Source: JACKEQ01 sp041389565 (GTDB lineage Bacteria > Myxococcota_A > UBA796 > GCA-2862545). From it: a DNA stretch of 64,000 bases. Every line of letters starts with the position of its first letter. Within the stretch, counting starts at the first letter, position 1. Positions 60,079 to 64,000 of the stretch are shown one piece after another. The notes beneath the pieces are model-generated. The model did no database searches. It was not told the DNA's origin and worked only from the letters and a program-made list of their open reading frames with translations. Position numbers and translations under genes: made by a program. Where the stretch lies: the NCBI GenBank assembly GCA_041389565.1, contig JAWKRP010000012.1, forward strand, positions 175,288 to 239,287. Direction: 5' to 3'.

Positions 60079-61638
60079 ATGGCTCTCGACCGCGCCCGCC
60101 TGTTCCAGACCCTCGACGCCCTCAAGACCTCACGGGAGCTGCTCGGCGACGACCCTTCGCACGACCTGTCGGGGCTGTCGGCGCTCCAACGCATCGCACG
60201 CCAGCTCCGCGACCACGCGGCCTCGAACGGCATGTCCGACCTCGCCGAGCTCGCCGACGAGGTGCAGATCGCGGTCCCCGAGCGCCTCGAGTCCAGCATC
60301 GAGCTGCTGCTGAACGAGATCCGTCGCGAGCTCTTCCGGCCCGTTCCGTCCGATGGCGGCGTGCTCGTGGTCTCCGAGCGCCCGTTCGAGCGGAGCCAGC
60401 TCGCACAGCTCCTGTCTCCGCTCACCGACCGGGTGGTGGAGTCCGATGGTCCCGGGGCCGCGTGGTCCGTGCTGCAGCGCGAGAGCGTGGCCGCGGTCGT
60501 GCTCGACCTCCCCGACGTGTCGGACGAGGGGCGCGTGCTGCTCGCCCGCATCCAGAGCGACCCCACGCTCGCGCGGATGCCCGTGGTCGTGGTGTCGGGC
60601 CGACACACCCCCCAGCTGCGGGGCGAGGTGCTGGCGCTCGGGGCCTGGGAGTTCTTCACGCGTCCCCTGCCCGATCGGCGCCTGCTCGCGGCCCTCGCGA
60701 CGCTGATGGGCCTCGACGACCGCATGATGCTGGAGCTCGACTCCGACCCGCGCTCCGGGCTGCCCACCGTGCAGAGCCTGAAGAAGGTCGCGCGGCGCCT
60801 CCAGCACGAGGCCGAAGTGAGCCGGCGCACGTACTGCGTCGTGCTGGCGCGCATCCTGAACGTGGAGGCCCTCCACCGGTCCCACGGAGACGCCGCCGTC
60901 GCGAAGCTGGTCCGCGGGGTGTCCGACGCGTTCACGCAGCGCCTCGCAGCCATCCCGCGCACCATGGAGTCCCCCGCTGCCGCGTTCTCCTTCCAGCCCG
61001 ACGTGCTGGCGCTGCTGATGCCGGGGTGTGACGCCGTGACGGCCACCGGGCACCTGCAGGCCGTGCTCGACCAGCTCGCGAAGGTCCGCCTCCCAGCGGG
61101 CTCTCGAGACTCCATCACGCCCGTGGTGGCGGTGGGCGGCGTCGAGATCCTCGGGATGTCGTTCGACCGCAGCATCGCGTCCGCCCAGCGCATGCTCGAC
61201 CTCGCCGAGCACGCTGGCGCCCAGGCTCCGGTCATCACGCCCCTTTCGGTCGCGGCGCCGCCCCGCCATCGGGTGCTGGTGGTCGAAGACGACCACACGG
61301 TCGGCGACATCGTGGTCCGTACCCTCGAGCGAGCCGGCCTCGACGCCGTGCTCCGCGAAGACGGGCTCACGGCGCTCGCCATCGCCCAGGACATGCGGTT
61401 CGACCTGATCATCTCCGACATCGTGATGCCGTTCATGGACGGTCTGCGGCTGGTCGAGAACCTCCGCGAGATCCCGCGGTACAAGCGCACGCCGATCCTG
61501 TTCCTCACCTCGCTGACGAGCGAGCGACACGAGATCCAGGGCTACGAGATGGGCGCCGACGCCTACATCACGAAGCCGTTCAACCCGCGCATCCTCGCGG
61601 CGCGCGTGAAGTCGCTGCTCGCCCGGAACGCCGGCTGA
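60079..61638 (+). CDS. response regulator: REC - degenerate GGDEF - REC
   Basis: 519 residues. A helical N-terminus (1-95, 'LFQTLDALKTSRELLGDDP') is followed by a divergent receiver (~97-215, 'VVLDLPDVSDEGRVLLARI'), a GGDEF-like fold (~220-385) starting 'DPRSGLPTVQSLKKVARRL' in which the signature GGDEF is FQPDV before LALLMPG, so it cannot make c-di-GMP, and a canonical receiver (~395-515): 'VLVVEDDHTVGDIVVRTL', phospho-Asp in LIISDIVMPFMDGL, 'ILFLTSLTS', 'GADAYITKPFNP'. TGATG overlap with the following gene. Confidence 0.9.
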   Translation: MALDRARLFQTLDALKTSRELLGDDPSHDLSGLSALQRIARQLRDHAASNGMSDLAELADEVQIAVPERLESSIELLLNEIRRELFRPVPSDGGVLVVSERPFERSQLAQLLSPLTDRVVESDGPGAAWSVLQRESVAAVVLDLPDVSDEGRVLLARIQSDPTLARMPVVVVSGRHTPQLRGEVLALGAWEFFTRPLPDRRLLAALATLMGLDDRMMLELDSDPRSGLPTVQSLKKVARRLQHEAEVSRRTYCVVLARILNVEALHRSHGDAAVAKLVRGVSDAFTQRLAAIPRTMESPAAAFSFQPDVLALLMPGCDAVTATGHLQAVLDQLAKVRLPAGSRDSITPVVAVGGVEILGMSFDRSIASAQRMLDLAEHAGAQAPVITPLSVAAPPRHRVLVVEDDHTVGDIVVRTLERAGLDAVLREDGLTALAIAQDMRFDLIISDIVMPFMDGLRLVENLREIPRYKRTPILFLTSLTSERHEIQGYEMGADAYITKPFNPRILAARVKSLLARNAG

Positions 61639-61988
61639 TGCTGTTCTGCTCGTTCCCCACGCTCATGGTCCGCGGGGTGATGGAGCTGCTGCTCGTGGCG
61701 TTCGCCATCCTGTACGTGTCGAAGCGCCATCCGGCGGCCGGCATGCTCCTGGCGGCCGCAGGCTTGATGGCCGCGCTCGGCAGCTTCGGCGGGCCCGCGC
61801 TGGAGTGTGCCGGCTACACGGCGGCGTCGCAGAGCACCAACAACTCCGAGCCGTACTTCATGGCCGCGATGCTCACGAGCTGGTTCCTGTGGCTGTTCGG
61901 TCCGCTGACGCAGGCGCTCAACCTCATGCTCATCCTGTTCGCCCTCGCGCTGCTCGCCCGCGAGCTCCCGGAGCGCGAGCGCGAGTGA
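61638..61988 (+). CDS. small membrane protein
   Basis: 116 residues. Three or four hydrophobic segments ('ELLLVAFAILYV', 'AAGMLLAAAGLMAALGSF', 'LNLMLILFALALLARELP'). Two cysteines. No family recognised. The overlap with the response regulator stop suggests co-translation. Confidence 0.7.
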   Translation: MLFCSFPTLMVRGVMELLLVAFAILYVSKRHPAAGMLLAAAGLMAALGSFGGPALECAGYTAASQSTNNSEPYFMAAMLTSWFLWLFGPLTQALNLMLILFALALLARELPERERE

Positions 61989-62000
61989 GTCCCGAGGGTG

Positions 62001-63284
62001 CTACCGCGCTCGCGCGAGCGGCATGGTCAGGCAGCGCCCACCGCCCCGCGCGCGCGACAGCTCGCTGCCCATGAAGGTGAACACGGTGCGCCCGTCGGCG
62101 GCTCCGATCCGCGCGGCGCGCGACTCGAACGACTCGTCTTCGGAGAGCTGGATCTGGTCGAATCCGTGCTTCTCGACGAGCGTGCGCGCGGTTCGCACGT
62201 TCCGCGAGTACAGCACGATGCGGCCGGGGCCGAGGCACACGGCGTTCGCACCGTCGGTCCACTGCTCGCGGAGCTGATGGAGCGGATCCTCCCCGCCACA
62301 CGGCACGATCTCGACGTCGCCGAGCTCGCGCTTCAGCAGGCCCTCGACCGTGAGGCCCTCGAGCAGCTTCGGCCCGCGACCGGGAGCGAGCTCGACCACC
62401 GCGACCCCCTCGCCACGCGTGATCATCGGGGCATGCCCCAGGAACAGGCCCGTGTCGACGGCCGTGAGGATGGTGTCGAGGTGCATCACGCTCCGCCGGC
62501 GCGGCATGATCACGGCGTACACCTTGCGGAGCTGCGGGAACGCCGGGAACAGCACGTCGTACGCGAGGCGCTCGATGGTCTCGGGGCGCGTGCGCTCGGA
62601 GCACCCGATGAGCAGGATCTCGGGGGAGATCACGAGCACGTCTCCGCCTTCGAGCGAGCGGTAGGCGGCGTTCTTCGACCAGTCGATGTCGTCGAACAGG
62701 AACGGCGGCACGTCGTCGAGCCCGTACCGGAGCGCGAAGTGCACGAGCACCGACTCCCGGGCGCGCGCACGGGTGGCCATGCGCCCGACCACGACGCGGT
62801 CGTACATGCCGATGCACGGGTCGCGCATGAACATCAGGTTCGGAACGGGCGGGAGCGCCATGAACTCGCGGTCGTCGAGGCGCGAGCGCAGGCGGGCGAG
62901 CGTGAGGCGCGACGCGGGGACCTCGCTCCACGCCACCCCTTCGACGAGCGCCGGACCGAGCTCTGCGGGCGGGAGCGCCGACAGCACCTCGGCGAGCTCG
63001 CGCACGGCAGCCTGCTCGCACACGGTGTCGAGGAGATCCGCGACGGCTTCGGGAGGGGCGCGACGAAGGGCTTCGAGCAGGAGATCCGAGACCTCGAGCA
63101 CCTCCGCTCCGCCGTGCCCGAGCACCTGCTGGAGGACGTCGTGCTCGCGACGCGCGAGATCGATCGCGAGGATGTCGTCGAACAGAAGAGGTTCCAGCTC
63201 GAACTGTGTCATCCGGACGACTTCGGCGCCCGGCTTGTGGACGAGCACGCGCTGGAGCTCGCCGACCTCGTTGTAGACCTGCAT
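62001..63284 (-). CDS. arcA: arginine deiminase
   Basis: 427 residues from the ATG at 63284 (AAGG upstream); a GTG at 63293 adds three. Hydrolyses arginine to citrulline and ammonia. Active-site residues: Asp in LMFMRDPCIG, Glu in SLEGGDVLVIS, His in SVMHLDTILTAVD, and nucleophile Cys in GGGRCLTMPLAR. No other arginine-deiminase pathway genes (otc, carbamate kinase) are next to it. Confidence 0.95.
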   Translation of the reverse strand: MQVYNEVGELQRVLVHKPGAEVVRMTQFELEPLLFDDILAIDLARREHDVLQQVLGHGGAEVLEVSDLLLEALRRAPPEAVADLLDTVCEQAAVRELAEVLSALPPAELGPALVEGVAWSEVPASRLTLARLRSRLDDREFMALPPVPNLMFMRDPCIGMYDRVVVGRMATRARARESVLVHFALRYGLDDVPPFLFDDIDWSKNAAYRSLEGGDVLVISPEILLIGCSERTRPETIERLAYDVLFPAFPQLRKVYAVIMPRRRSVMHLDTILTAVDTGLFLGHAPMITRGEGVAVVELAPGRGPKLLEGLTVEGLLKRELGDVEIVPCGGEDPLHQLREQWTDGANAVCLGPGRIVLYSRNVRTARTLVEKHGFDQIQLSEDESFESRAARIGAADGRTVFTFMGSELSRARGGGRCLTMPLARAR

Positions 63285-63355
63285 GCGTGACACCTTACCC
63301 GAAGGGCGGTGTGCTACCTTCGCCTCGTTCTGGAAGCCAGAGCAACGAGGGTTCG

Positions 63356-64000
63356 ATGGGTGACGCCGACCTCACACCGACCGGTCGCGAGCTGCGGGAT
63401 CCCGCGGCCAACCTGGTGGAGTGTGTCGACAGCAAGGGTCTGAAACACACGGTCGTCGCGTTCGACGAGGGATACCGCGGGCACACCGCCCTCACCACGG
63501 GCGTGGAGCTCATCCTGAGCTTCATGGAGTACCCCATGGTCACGGGGCTCGTGGAGTGCATCGATGCCGACATGGCGCAGGCGCGCTTCGCGTACCCCAC
63601 GGGCACGATCTGGACGCTCAAGGAGGTCATGCGCGGCTTCGATCAGGTCGGCCAGGCGGTCGGTGCGCGCGCGGCTCTCGAGATCTGCTACCTCGGCGGC
63701 ATGATCCTGCACGAGGCCGGCGAGACGGGTCCGCTTCAGGGCTGCTTCTCGCACGGGAACCTCACCCCGTGGCGCATCGGGCTCAAGGGCGACGGGCAGC
63801 TGCAGATCTTCGGGTACGGCCTCGCGCAGGTCGAGATGTACGAGTTCATCAAGGGCGGCGCCGAGCACATCGACAACGACTCGATCCGGTACGCGCCTCC
63901 GGAGCGCCTCGAAGGCCAGCCCGAAGGCCCGAGCGCCGACACGTACTCGCTCACCGTCATCGCGTACGAGCTCATCACGGGTCGCCCGCTGTTCGACCAG
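63356..64000 (+). CDS. Ser/Thr kinase-like pseudokinase, partial
   Basis: An ATG behind GAGGG opens a frame that reaches the window end (215 codons, no stop). Residues ~100-215 match the C-lobe of a protein kinase: 'GGMILHEAGETGP', then FSHGNLTPWRIG where HRDLKP should be (HGN at 133-135), 'QIFGYGLAQVE' instead of DFG, then 'IRYAPPERLEGQPEGPSADT' and 'YSLTVIAYELITGRPLF'. The Asp of HRD, the Asp of DFG and a VAIK lysine are all absent, so it is very probably catalytically dead and acts as a scaffold. The C-terminus is unseen. Confidence 0.8.
   Translation, partial: MGDADLTPTGRELRDPAANLVECVDSKGLKHTVVAFDEGYRGHTALTTGVELILSFMEYPMVTGLVECIDADMAQARFAYPTGTIWTLKEVMRGFDQVGQAVGARAALEICYLGGMILHEAGETGPLQGCFSHGNLTPWRIGLKGDGQLQIFGYGLAQVEMYEFIKGGAEHIDNDSIRYAPPERLEGQPEGPSADTYSLTVIAYELITGRPLFDQ

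Overview
The window is high-GC bacterial chromosome, most likely from a member of the Myxococcota (former Deltaproteobacteria). The signs are three membrane-anchored Ser/Thr protein kinases plus a pseudokinase, FHA and hybrid-kinase signalling genes, thrombospondin type 3 (TSP3) and MopE-type Asp/Cys-rich surface proteins, a MYXO-CTERM-like tail, many lipoproteins, and start codons that overlap the previous stop. No rRNA, tRNA or CRISPR array was recognised.

Layout. 0-3 kb: a partial secreted protein, an acidic Pro-rich protein and an acyl-CoA dehydrogenase. 3-12.2 kb: a graveyard with no intact recognised gene. It holds frameshifted remnants of IS66 (tnpA/B/C), IS3-type integrases (two), an ISKra4 transposase, and scraps of other genes including a probable ADP-ribosylglycohydrolase N-terminus. 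12.2-17.5 kb: two tandem Cys-rich lipoproteins, a VOC protein, a FIST sensor fused at DNA level to the 3' half of an alcohol dehydrogenase, a TPR protein, and a CBS-domain gene with one frameshift. 17.7-24.6 kb: a 1701-aa TSP3-repeat surface protein coupled to an OmpA-type protein.

24.8-39 kb is a signalling island. Two paralogous three-gene operons (membrane anchor, Ser/Thr kinase, MopE-type lipoprotein; every junction overlapping) flank a hybrid histidine kinase and an FHA-winged-helix regulator. A second histidine kinase and a TerB-like gene follow. Kinase output, FHA reading of phosphothreonine and export of metal-binding-type lipoproteins look like parts of one undescribed cell-surface system, but this is inference from gene order and domain content.

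39-64 kb is mostly core metabolism with further signalling: a four-helix-bundle protein behind a 7-bp repeat array, FabH-type KAS III, a TrmA-type RNA methyltransferase, citrate synthase, a PurF homologue that has lost its catalytic residues, large-type PurL, a sigma factor coupled to a kinase that carries an anti-sigma-type zinc motif and a beta-propeller, PurC, an alpha/beta-hydrolase and a PLC-like lipoprotein, rhodanese, a CoaC-type flavoprotein, a CPBP protease, a REC-degenerate GGDEF-REC protein, arginine deiminase and, at the right edge, a pseudokinase.
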